This document shows positions 14,456 to 21,886 of a DNA stretch of 22,341 bases, piece after piece. The DNA is taken from positions 1-22,341 of the forward strand of contig JAVYAJ010000060.1 of NCBI GenBank assembly GCA_032229885.1, read 5' to 3'. The position numbers and the translations under genes were made by a program. The notes under the pieces are model-generated. The model had not been told where the DNA came from and did no database searches. It was given only the letters and a program-made list of their open reading frames with translations. Position 1 is the stretch's first letter. Every line of letters begins with the position of its first letter. Source of the stretch: Anammoximicrobium sp032229885 (GTDB taxonomy: Bacteria; Planctomycetota; Planctomycetia; Pirellulales; Pirellulaceae).

Positions 14456-16306
14456 TCAAGGGCGAGACGCCGGGTCCGGTCGCCCGAGCCGGCCTTCGAG
14501 GTGGGCGAGCACCAGGGCCAGATCGGCCGGCGTGACGCCGCTGATGCGCGACGCTTGCGCCAGATCGACGGGCTGGATCTGCGTCAGTTTTTGACGAGCT
14601 TCGGTCCGCAGATGCGAAATCGTCGTGTAGTCGAAATCGCTCGGGATTCGTTTGGTCGCCAGCCGTGTCTGGCGGGCGACTTGCTCCTCTTGCCGCGCCA
14701 CGTAGCCCGCGTATTTGACGTCGTATACGACTTGATCGGCGACCTCTTTTTCGATCGCGCCCAACTCGGGCAAGCGGGCGGTGACATCCTCCCAGGACAT
14801 CTCGGGGCGTTGCAGCAGCTTGGCCAGAGACACGCCGTCGCTGCGGTGGGCGCGCAACAGGCTCGAAACCCGCGCGATTTCCCGCTCTTTCTGCGCACAG
14901 CGACCGGCTCGTTCGGCGGTCACCAACCCCAACTCGTGACCCAGCGGGGTCAGACGGCGGTCGGCGTTGTCCTGACGCAGCAGCAGCCGGTACTCGGCGC
15001 GGCTGGTGAACATCCGATACGGCTCGTCCACGCCACACGTGACCAGGTCGTCGATCAGCACGCCGAGATAGGCTTGCTCGCGCCCCAAGATCAGACTGGG
15101 GCGGCCAGCGAGCCGCAGCGCGGCGTTGGCCCCCGCGATCAGGCCTTGCGCGGCCGCTTCTTCGTAACCCGTCGTGCCGTTGATCTGCCCGGCCAGGTAC
15201 AGGCCGGCCACGCTTTTGGATTCCAGGGTCGGCCGTAGTTGGTCCGGCGGACAGTAATCGTACTCGACGGCATACCCGTAGCGCAGGATCCGCGCCCGCT
15301 GGCAGCCCGGCAACAGGCGGATCACCTCATCCTGCACATCGCGCGGCAGGCTGGTCGGCAAGCCGTTGACGTAGACTTCATGCGTCCCGCGTCCTTCCGG
15401 TTCGAGGAACAACTGGTGCTGCGGCTTGTCGGGAAAGCGCACGATCTTGTCTTCGATCGACGGACAGTACCTGGGAGCCGCGCCGCGGACCTGCCCGGTG
15501 CACATCGGCGCGCGATGCAGGTTGGCGCGGATCAGCGCGTGGATCTGCTCGTTGGTGTGGGTGATCCAGCAGGGAAGCTGCTCGAGGCGCATCCGGCCTG
15601 TCAAGAACGAGAAGGCCTGAGGCTCCTCGTCGCCGGGCTGAAGCTGCGTCTGGGCGAAATCGATCGTCCGACCGTTCAACCGGGCGGGCGTGCAGGTCTT
15701 GAATCGGGCGACCCGCAGGCCCAGCCTATGCAACGTGTCGCCCATTCCGGCCGTCGCACCCTCCCCCGCTCGCCCGCCGGGCGTCTGGATTTCTCCGAAA
15801 TGCATCAAAGCCCGGAGAAACGTCCCCGTGGTCAAGATGACGGCGGACGCTCGATAGACGGCGTCGCCAAGGACGCGAACCCCGGTTGTACACCGGTGAT
15901 CGCCGTCGCCCGTGGTCAGCAGATCGATGGCCGTTTCCTGGCGCAGATCCAGGTTCTCCTGCGATTCGACTCGGCGTTTGATCTCGTCCTGATAGGCCCG
16001 CTTGTCCGCCTGCGCTCGCGGGCCGTGCATCGCCGGGCCTTTGCGGCGGTTCAGCAAGCGGAACTGGATCCCGGTCGCGTCGATGGCCTGCCCCATGGCG
16101 CCGCCCAACGCGTCGATCTCGCGCACGAGATGGCCTTTGCCGACGCCGCCGATCGCCGGGTTACAGCTCATCTGACCCACCGTGTCCAGGTTCGTAGTCA
16201 GCAGCGCGACGTGTGCGCCCAGGCGGGCCGCCGCCAACGCCGCTTCGACCCCGGCGTGACCGGCGCCGACGACGATCACATCGTATCGGTAACAGCAGGC
16301 AGACAT
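14456..16306 (-). CDS. mnmG: tRNA uridine-5-carboxymethylaminomethyl modification enzyme MnmG (GidA)
   Basis: MnmG acts with the GTPase MnmE to place the (carboxymethyl)aminomethyl group on wobble U34 of certain tRNAs, using FAD, NADH and methylenetetrahydrofolate. The 616-residue product has the FAD Rossmann motif GAGHAG (14-19), CNPAIGGVGKGHLVREID from C48, the first family signature around APRYCPSIEDKIVRF with C281, and the second signature AGQINGTTGYEEAAAQG (372-388). C48 and C281 match the conserved cysteines of the E. coli enzyme. A helical C-terminal domain for MnmE/tRNA contact completes a normal length. ATG 16306 starts directly before the Rossmann strand; the ribosome binding site is weak. 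mnmE is not in the window. It may be co-transcribed with the NRDE gene 274 bases upstream, although the gap is large. Confidence 0.97.
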   Translation of the reverse strand: MSACCYRYDVIVVGAGHAGVEAALAAARLGAHVALLTTNLDTVGQMSCNPAIGGVGKGHLVREIDALGGAMGQAIDATGIQFRLLNRRKGPAMHGPRAQADKRAYQDEIKRRVESQENLDLRQETAIDLLTTGDGDHRCTTGVRVLGDAVYRASAVILTTGTFLRALMHFGEIQTPGGRAGEGATAGMGDTLHRLGLRVARFKTCTPARLNGRTIDFAQTQLQPGDEEPQAFSFLTGRMRLEQLPCWITHTNEQIHALIRANLHRAPMCTGQVRGAAPRYCPSIEDKIVRFPDKPQHQLFLEPEGRGTHEVYVNGLPTSLPRDVQDEVIRLLPGCQRARILRYGYAVEYDYCPPDQLRPTLESKSVAGLYLAGQINGTTGYEEAAAQGLIAGANAALRLAGRPSLILGREQAYLGVLIDDLVTCGVDEPYRMFTSRAEYRLLLRQDNADRRLTPLGHELGLVTAERAGRCAQKEREIARVSSLLRAHRSDGVSLAKLLQRPEMSWEDVTARLPELGAIEKEVADQVVYDVKYAGYVARQEEQVARQTRLATKRIPSDFDYTTISHLRTEARQKLTQIQPVDLAQASRISGVTPADLALVLAHLEGRLGRPDPASRP

Positions 16307-16580
16307 GGGCGCAGATGAACGATAGAGATTGGATGGCGGCGATTTCCGGCCACCGCGAAGCCCCCAAGCAAGCTGTCACGGTGAGACAACGACGACGATC
16401 CGCCGCGCTTCTCGATCTTGGCGCTGCCCGTTTCGACCGGCCCGTTTCGACCGGCCCGGAATGAAACCTGTCAGCCCGCAAGTCAGGTCTGCTTTGCCGC
16501 CCGAGACTTGGTAGTCGCGCCGACATGCGCGCCCGCGCACGGCATACCACGGTCCGCGCGTCGCACGGGGGGCCGAGGCT

Positions 16581-17366
16581 CTAAGACGCGGTCGCGGCCT
16601 TGGCCTGCGAACGGGCTTCGCGCAAGCCGCGGCTCAGGATGTCTCGCAACATCGGCGAATAGTCTTCGTACTTGACCTCGTCCGGCGCGCCGCTGGCGAA
16701 TTGGAAAATCGTGTCGCGAGGCTTCTTGCCCAGCGCGATCAGCGTGGAACTGACCGTGCCTCGATCCTGGTTGCGGACGACCATCGTCGGGCGTCCCGGG
16801 ACGGCCGGCGTCCGAGCAAAGACCTTGCTGGCCACGGCCAGGAACTTGACTGGCGAGTCGAGCGTTTGCAGGGTAAGCAGGCGGGAGGCCAGTTTGACCC
16901 GCTCGTCCCGCGGATCGTTCACATCGTTATTGGCGATGATGTTCAGTCCCTGCTCCAACTCGACCGCGTTGACATCGTCTCCGCCATGCGCAACCCACGC
17001 CGATTCGTGGCTGGCGATGACGTAGTTCACGCCATCATACTTGCCTGTCGACAACTCTTCCAAGGCTTGTTCGAGCGCTTGGCGAGATGACGTACAGCGG
17101 AGCAGTTCGCGGCACAACACGCCGCGTGATCGAGGCGCGATGGGAGGACGGGCTTTGATCCGATTGCAGGCCGCAACGAACAGCCCATTTTGATTCACGC
17201 CGAGCCAAGTCCCGCCGGCTCGTTGATCGATGCCGCACAGCACGCGAGGTTTGCCGGATTGAATCGTTGGCGCATTCCAGGCACGATCGTAGAACTCTTC
17301 GCGATTGGCTGCGATGAGGATTGGCGATTCGTCAACGAGCTGATATTGGATCGCAAGAATGCACAT
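16581..17366 (-). CDS. NRDE/TANGO2-family protein (putative Ntn-hydrolase-like)
   Basis: The 261-residue product starts MCILAIQYQL, with a cysteine at position 2 as in the NRDE (TANGO2-like) family, where it resembles an Ntn-hydrolase nucleophile. The namesake motif appears as ANREEFYDR (N21-R28), Glu replacing the usual Asp. GGTWLGVNQNGLFVAACNR and a C-terminal STLIAL region also fit the family. The biochemical role is uncertain; eukaryotic TANGO2 has been linked to haem and lipid handling. No signal peptide is seen, so it is probably cytoplasmic. ATG 17366 is favoured because it gives the N-terminal Met-Cys. Only a weak AAAGGT lies upstream. The gene points the same way as mnmG. The 274 bases between them contain only a 14-base tandem duplication (16427-16454). 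Confidence 0.85.
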   Translation of the reverse strand: MCILAIQYQLVDESPILIAANREEFYDRAWNAPTIQSGKPRVLCGIDQRAGGTWLGVNQNGLFVAACNRIKARPPIAPRSRGVLCRELLRCTSSRQALEQALEELSTGKYDGVNYVIASHESAWVAHGGDDVNAVELEQGLNIIANNDVNDPRDERVKLASRLLTLQTLDSPVKFLAVASKVFARTPAVPGRPTMVVRNQDRGTVSSTLIALGKKPRDTIFQFASGAPDEVKYEDYSPMLRDILSRGLREARSQAKAATAS

Positions 17367-18234
17367 GGGTGTCGATCATACCTTTCGTTGTAGTAGAGTC
17401 CTTTGGTGACCCATCCCAGGTGGACAGCGCGGGGCGCGTTCCGTGCGCCGATCTGAACAATGTAGGCGGAGCCCAGACGCTTTAACACCGTATATTAGGG
17501 GGGCTTAAGTCAGAAACTTGGCCTTTTTGCGTCTTGTTCTGGGATGGACCGGCGAAAATGACCGCGCAAGCGCCATATCGCGTACGACAGAGGCGGACCG
17601 TGGTCCGGCCGACGAGACCGCTTTCCGAGCCGCGCGGGGGATAAATCCTGGGCGGCGCTCTTGTGAACCGGATCGAAAACATCTAGTCTGCTAAGCTTGA
17701 GTGTACGCCGTGCGCGGACTAGGCGGAGAACATGCTTGCGTTTTCAGTCGATCACCCCTCAAGATGGCGGTGATAGGCGCGGGGGCGGCCGGCTGACAGT
17801 CTCAGGCGCCCGGGATCCGCTTGGACTCAGGGGCGCGTCGAGATCAATGGGGCCCGCTGTTCGGTCGTACATCGCTCGCACGATCCGCATCCGCTGTGGC
17901 TTGGGCGTCATGGCGAGGACTTGCCCCCTGCCAGGTCCGCGTCGAAGTTCTCAGACCATCCGGCAGCCCGCGCGACCCGGCGCACCGGTTTTTCGAGGAT
18001 GCGGCAACCTGCGGCATGGGCCCGCGCCCGGGCGCACCGGCACCGGTTTTTCGTTATCATCCGGTCTGGGAATTCGTCGCGGCAGTCGATGCGGGCCGGG
18101 ACACAGGCCCCAGTGTTTCGATGGCCTGCGGGCTCAAATCGTGGCCGATACGGTGTTAGAATCACACGATCCGCGCGTGTGGATCGAGATTGACGACACG
18201 CCTCGCTAGGAACTTCTGCCCGGTCAGACTGTTC
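17367..18234. other. Long intergenic region, no convincing gene
   Basis: These 868 bases separate the divergently oriented NRDE gene and fabH. A frame open from 17697 to 18209 is Arg/Gly/Pro-rich, typical of chance reading in GC-rich DNA. Features seen are an inverted repeat CGGACC-GT-GGTCCG (17594-17607), a 13-base direct repeat listed separately, and a possible -10 element TAGAAT (18157-18162) without a good -35, which could serve fabH. No tRNA or other RNA gene was recognised. Confidence 0.5.
17983..18053. repeat. Spaced direct repeat CACCGGTTTTTCG
   Basis: The 13-base sequence occurs at 17983-17995 and 18041-18053, 58 bases apart. Both copies are preceded by a related CCCGG(G)CGCACCGG stretch. 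The second copy has an extra CACCGG, as if slipped. A GC-rich run followed by five T bases in each copy superficially resembles a terminator tail, but no stable stem ends there. Confidence 0.5.
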
Positions 18235-19383
18235 ATGAGATCAACTGCCTCTACCCCAGAAATGTCGCTGGCAACGCCGGTCGGACGCGAGCCGCGCGAA
18301 CTCGGCTCGCAAACGCCGGGGTTCCCGCCTCAGCCTGACGCGAACGCCCATGTCGAACCGACGCCGCGGCCCGACGTCAAGCTGTCGGGACGCAGCCGCC
18401 TGGGAACGCTCACCGGAGTGCAGATCCTGGGGACCGGATCGTACGCACCGGAGCCTATCGTCCGCAACGAAGACTTGGGCGAGCTGGGTTATGACGCGGA
18501 TTGGATCATTCAACGGACGGGGATTCGTCAGCGGCGGCATGCGCCGCCACAACAGGTCACCAGCGACGTGGCGTACGAGGCGGCCGTGCGCTGTCTGGCC
18601 GCCGCCGACACGAGCCCGGCCGAGGTCGATCTGATCCTGGTGGCGACGATGACCCCCGACTCGCCGATGCCCACGACCGCCTGCTTGCTCCAGCAGCGTT
18701 TGGGTTGTGTTGCGCCTGCGCTGGAGATGAACGCGGCCTGCTCGGGCTTCATGTATGCGCTGGTGACGGGGATGCAGTTTATCAAGACGGGATGCAGCCG
18801 CTGCGCGCTGGTCGTCGGCGTGGACCTGATGTCCCGCACGGTCAACCCAGCCGATCGGCGCACGTACCCGCTGTTCGGCGACGGCGGCGGCGCCGTGCTG
18901 TTGGGGCCGGGATCGCCCGATCAAGGGCTTCTCGCCTATACGTTGGGCGCCGAAGGCGATGCCGACGGCTGGCTGTGCCAACCGGCGGGCGGCACGCGCG
19001 AGCCGATCACGGCCGAGACGTTGGCCGCGGGGCGGCAATTCATCCACATGGAAGGCCGGTCGGTATTCAAATGGGCTGTGCGCGTGTTGGTCGATTCCAG
19101 CTACGACGTGTTGCAACATGCCCGATTGGCGCCCGAACAGATGGATCTGATCATCTTTCACCAGGCCAACGCGCGGATCATCGATTCGGCGGTCAACAAC
19201 CTCCAACTCGATCGCCGACGGGTGATCATCAACCTAGACCGCTACGGCAACACGTCCGCCGGCAGTATGCCGCTGGCCCTGGACGAAGCGGCCCAGCAGG
19301 GGCGGATCCGCGGCGGCGACCGCGTGCTGTTGAGCGGTTTCGGGGGCGGCCTGTCGTGGGGAACGGCGATCATGCAGTGGTAG
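18235..19383 (+). CDS. fabH: 3-oxoacyl-[acyl-carrier-protein] synthase III (FabH) with N-terminal extension
   Basis: FabH condenses acetyl-CoA (or another short acyl-CoA) with malonyl-ACP to start fatty acid synthesis. The thiolase-fold core begins at GVQILGTGSYAPEPIVRNEDL. The catalytic triad is intact: C169 in NAACSGFMYAL, H309 in IIFHQANARIID, N339 in DRYGNTSAGSMP. The spacings of 140 and 30 residues are close to those of E. coli FabH (132 and 30). The C-terminus is the normal GFGGGLSWGTAIMQW. At 382 residues it is about 60 longer than usual, owing to a Pro-rich, low-complexity N-terminal extension. Alternative starts are TTG 18190 and ATG 18262; none has a clear ribosome binding site, so the true extension is uncertain. 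The common neighbours plsX, rpmF, fabD and acpP are absent. A repeat block follows directly. Confidence 0.93.
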   Translation: MRSTASTPEMSLATPVGREPRELGSQTPGFPPQPDANAHVEPTPRPDVKLSGRSRLGTLTGVQILGTGSYAPEPIVRNEDLGELGYDADWIIQRTGIRQRRHAPPQQVTSDVAYEAAVRCLAAADTSPAEVDLILVATMTPDSPMPTTACLLQQRLGCVAPALEMNAACSGFMYALVTGMQFIKTGCSRCALVVGVDLMSRTVNPADRRTYPLFGDGGGAVLLGPGSPDQGLLAYTLGAEGDADGWLCQPAGGTREPITAETLAAGRQFIHMEGRSVFKWAVRVLVDSSYDVLQHARLAPEQMDLIIFHQANARIIDSAVNNLQLDRRRVIINLDRYGNTSAGSMPLALDEAAQQGRIRGGDRVLLSGFGGGLSWGTAIMQW

Positions 19384-19427
19384 GCTGGCGCGGTCAATTT
19401 CTTAAACTACTACCGCTTCAACCGTTG

Positions 19428-19802
19428 CGCGTTTGGACGCAGATAGGCGCTGATTCTGTTTGGCCGAAGGCCTCCGCTCACCGTAGCCTGGGGCAACGCC
19501 CCAGGACCGGCGCTGCGCGCGTGCCTTTTTTGGCTGAAGGCCATATTCATGCAGGCGGAGGTGACACGTTGATGATGGCCTTCGGCCAAGACGATTGCTA
19601 TCATCTCTGACTCCTGGGGCGTTGCCCCAGGCTACGTTGGTGATGGCCTTCGGCCAACACGCTTCCTGTCGTCTGTGCTGCGCAACAGCCATCCAATGCC
19701 AGGCCCACTTAACGCGGGCTAGTGCCAGCAACCGAAAAGTGTACTGCACAGACCAGCGTACAAGATGCGCGCACGGTGCGCGCATGATACGGAGTAAGAC
19801 TC
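19428..19802. repeat. Mosaic palindromic repeat region, copy 2 (inverted relative to copy 1)
   Basis: Read on the minus strand, this stretch uses the same blocks as 1-460 in a different order. Block 19735-19802 matches 357-424, with a 10-base stem ATGCGCGCAC/GTGCGCGCAT at 19765-19785. Block 19639-19697 matches 136-194 (56/59). The CCTGGGGC/GCCCCAGG hairpin occurs at 19487-19505 and 19613-19631, and several TGGCC-TTC-GGCCA hairpins are present. It fills most of the 597-base space between fabH and the NagB-like gene and contains no credible gene. 19803-19980 holds a GGCGACTCGCCGCC segment shared with about 14352-14365, and then the leader of the next gene. Confidence 0.85.
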
Positions 19803-19980
19803 TAAACTCCGTAGTTTCCGGCTTTTGGGCCGCGGCAGTCGTAGGCCGTTGGGGCGACTCGCCGCCGGTGCGCGCGAACCCGTGTTTTGACCGCGGCCCC
19901 GATTGCGTTTCTAAAGCGGTCCGGTATGCTGGCGTCTAGTTGATCTGGGCATCTGCAAGAACCGAGAACAAGGAGCCAGC

Positions 19981-20913
19981 ATGTCACGGAGACTGTCTGT
20001 CATTGCGTCGGACTGGTGGGACTATACGACGTTGGACCAGGAGATCATCGCGGACGCAGCGCGGTTGACGCCGGAAAAGATGGCCAAGCTGTCGCGACCC
20101 GGCTTCAAGGTGGTGCTGTACGACACGCTTGAGGATTTCTACTTGGCCGAGGCGCTCGAATACATCGACGCCTGGCGGCAGTCTACGGATGACAACCCGG
20201 TGGGGCTGTGCGGCCCGATCGGCCCGACAGAGCAGTTGCCGCTGGTGGTGCGGTTGATCAACGAACTGAGATTGGACATTCGTTCGGCCCATTTTTGGGC
20301 CATGGACGAGTGGATCGTCGACGGCAAGGAAGTCCCCCCATCGCACCCGCTGTCTTTCGAGCGATGCAACCGTGCGATGTGCTTCAACCGGATCGACAAA
20401 AAGCTCCGGATGCCAGACGCCAACCTGCACTTCCCCAAGGCCGACGCGAAACCGTTCCGGGAAAGTTGGGACGCAGGCGTCCGCTGTGCGCTGATGCAAG
20501 GCGGCCAGGGCGACGTCAAACATTGGGCATTCAACGATCCACCGCGGCGCAAGGGCAAATGGAAGGACACGCCCCAGCCGGCCGAAGAGTACCGCAAGCT
20601 GCCGACGCGGATCGTCGAACTGCACCCGCTGACCATCGCCCAGAATGCGCGAACCAGCGGCGGCGGCAATGTCTCGCTGGTGCCGACCCAAGCAATCACC
20701 GTCGGCCCGGCCGAGACATGGAAGAGCGAAAAGGTCTCGATCTGGCACGCCGGCACGCACGACAACGCTTTTGGCCAGCGGCTGACGTGCTTGATGATCT
20801 CGCAACGAATCGCCGACTCGTCTGTCCCGATGTCGGTGCTGGCGGACCACCCAAACGTCCAGTTCAATTACTATCGTGGCGGAATCGGTTCGTGCGCGGT
20901 CGAGATGCACTGA
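19981..20913 (+). CDS. Glucosamine-6-phosphate isomerase/deaminase-like (NagB-fold) protein, divergent
   Basis: The 310-residue product resembles the NagB/6-phosphogluconolactonase fold. It has a phosphate-binding-like loop VGLCGPIGPTEQLPLVVRLI, AMDEWIVDG with D109-E110 aligned to the catalytic Asp72 region of E. coli NagB, and NARTSGGGNVSLVPTQAITVGP like the NagB allosteric/closing segment. The usual GxDGHIAFNEP motif is altered to GGQGDVKHWAFNDPP. His181 is kept, but the catalytic Asp position reads Val179 (with Asp178 next to it), and the Glu148 equivalent is Asp186. It may act on another sugar phosphate or be a distinct clade. It is longer than the usual 240-270 residues. AAGGAG lies 6 bases before ATG 19981, a strong ribosome binding site. 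It stands alone between a repeat block and a convergent gene. Confidence 0.75.
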   Translation: MSRRLSVIASDWWDYTTLDQEIIADAARLTPEKMAKLSRPGFKVVLYDTLEDFYLAEALEYIDAWRQSTDDNPVGLCGPIGPTEQLPLVVRLINELRLDIRSAHFWAMDEWIVDGKEVPPSHPLSFERCNRAMCFNRIDKKLRMPDANLHFPKADAKPFRESWDAGVRCALMQGGQGDVKHWAFNDPPRRKGKWKDTPQPAEEYRKLPTRIVELHPLTIAQNARTSGGGNVSLVPTQAITVGPAETWKSEKVSIWHAGTHDNAFGQRLTCLMISQRIADSSVPMSVLADHPNVQFNYYRGGIGSCAVEMH

Positions 20914-21010
20914 GCCAATGGGCCCGCAACGGCTTTCCTCACCGAATGCGACGTCAAGCGATACCGCGCGCCGTCGAGAATGGCACGTTTGATCATAAGC
21001 CGAAGCGTAC

Positions 21011-21035
21011 GCGAGGGAATGCCTGAGTCCCTCGC
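21011..21035. terminator. Hairpin between convergent genes, possible bidirectional terminator
   Basis: GCGAGGGA (21011-21018) and TCCCTCGC (21028-21035) form a perfect 8-base stem around a 9-base loop, between the stop codons of the two convergent genes. A competing stem CCTGAG/CTCAGG uses 21022-21040. No T-run follows, so classical intrinsic termination is doubtful; it may only protect transcript ends. Confidence 0.35.
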
Positions 21036-21166
21036 TCAGGCCGTGGATCACGTCTCGCGGTCACCTGCGCACGGTACAGATGTTTGGGGTAACCGCGATT
21101 GCCAGACAGCGGGTATTCCTTGCTCTGGCGAGCGCGACAACCCGAAAATTCCGATTGGACAACGCA

Positions 21167-21886
21167 CTAGATGCGAAACCCGGGTGTCCAGCCCAGCGCT
21201 TCTCGAGCCCGTTCGATAGCCACCGTCCCATCATCCTCGGCAATGTTATAGATGCCGGCCGATCCGCGGGTCAGCGCGCGCCGAGCCGCATCCGCGGCGT
21301 CGTCCACGTGCAGCGGAGTCCCGCTGGGCGGTTGATCAAAGCCCGTCCCCGGCCCATACAGTTTCCCATACCGCAAGACGATCCCGACCAGCGGCGCTTC
21401 CAGCACCTGTTGCTCGAGGCTGGCGACGGCCCGTGCAGTTGGGCCATAATCCGGGTCATCCAGCAGCAGCGGCGCATCTTCGGCATGGGGCCGCGGGCCC
21501 GGCGCATAGACGAACGCCAGGCTTTGCGCCACCATGCGGTCCGCTCCGGCGGCCAGCGCCGCCGAGACCAAGTTGCGCGTTCCCTCCTCGCGGAGGCGCG
21601 CGTTGCGCGGCAGCGCGGCGGCCATTTGCGCGGGATCGAGGCCCGGCGGGAGATCGGTCAGTTGGTGGACGACGATCCTGGGCCTCACTTGACCCACGAC
21701 GGCGCGCAGCGTCTGGGCGTCGAAAACGTCCACGACCGCCGGCTCGACGCCCAGATCCCGCAGCGACTGGGCCTTGGCCGCCGAACGCGTCGTGCCGATC
21801 ACCAACCATCCATCCTCTACCAACAAACGGCACAGCCTGCGCCCAATGGCCCCGCTGGCCCCAGCAACAAAGACCCGCTCCTGCAT
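21167..21886 (-). CDS. NAD(P)-dependent epimerase/dehydratase-like protein (atypical extended SDR)
   Basis: The 239-residue product starts MQERVFVAGASGAIGRRL, with the Rossmann dinucleotide motif G9xxG12xxG15, and shows the extended-SDR segments SLAFVYAPG (122-130) and LRYGKLYGPG (171-180). The catalytic YxxxK is not seen: aligning the downstream Glu (E158) puts Thr150 and Val154 at the Tyr and Lys positions. It therefore belongs with atypical SDRs that bind nucleotide without the usual catalysis, or uses other residues. The substrate is unknown. GAGGAAC lies 7 bases before ATG 21886, which justifies this start over the longer open frame reaching 21994. It is slightly short compared with the usual 250-350 residues. 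It converges on the NagB-like gene; 20914-21166 between them holds only the hairpin at 21011-21035. Confidence 0.8.
   Translation of the reverse strand: MQERVFVAGASGAIGRRLCRLLVEDGWLVIGTTRSAAKAQSLRDLGVEPAVVDVFDAQTLRAVVGQVRPRIVVHQLTDLPPGLDPAQMAAALPRNARLREEGTRNLVSAALAAGADRMVAQSLAFVYAPGPRPHAEDAPLLLDDPDYGPTARAVASLEQQVLEAPLVGIVLRYGKLYGPGTGFDQPPSGTPLHVDDAADAARRALTRGSAGIYNIAEDDGTVAIERAREALGWTPGFRI

Noticed and set aside
15239..16318. A 359-residue open frame on the plus strand
   Set aside because: Antisense shadow of mnmG, whose motifs are unmistakable on the other strand.
16427..16454. Tandem duplication of CCCGTTTCGACCGG
   Set aside because: Real but only two 14-base units; easily a slippage event, with no sign of function.
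17697..18209. 170-residue open frame upstream of fabH
   Set aside because: Composition is Arg/Gly/Pro-rich, there is no domain, and it crosses the direct repeats.
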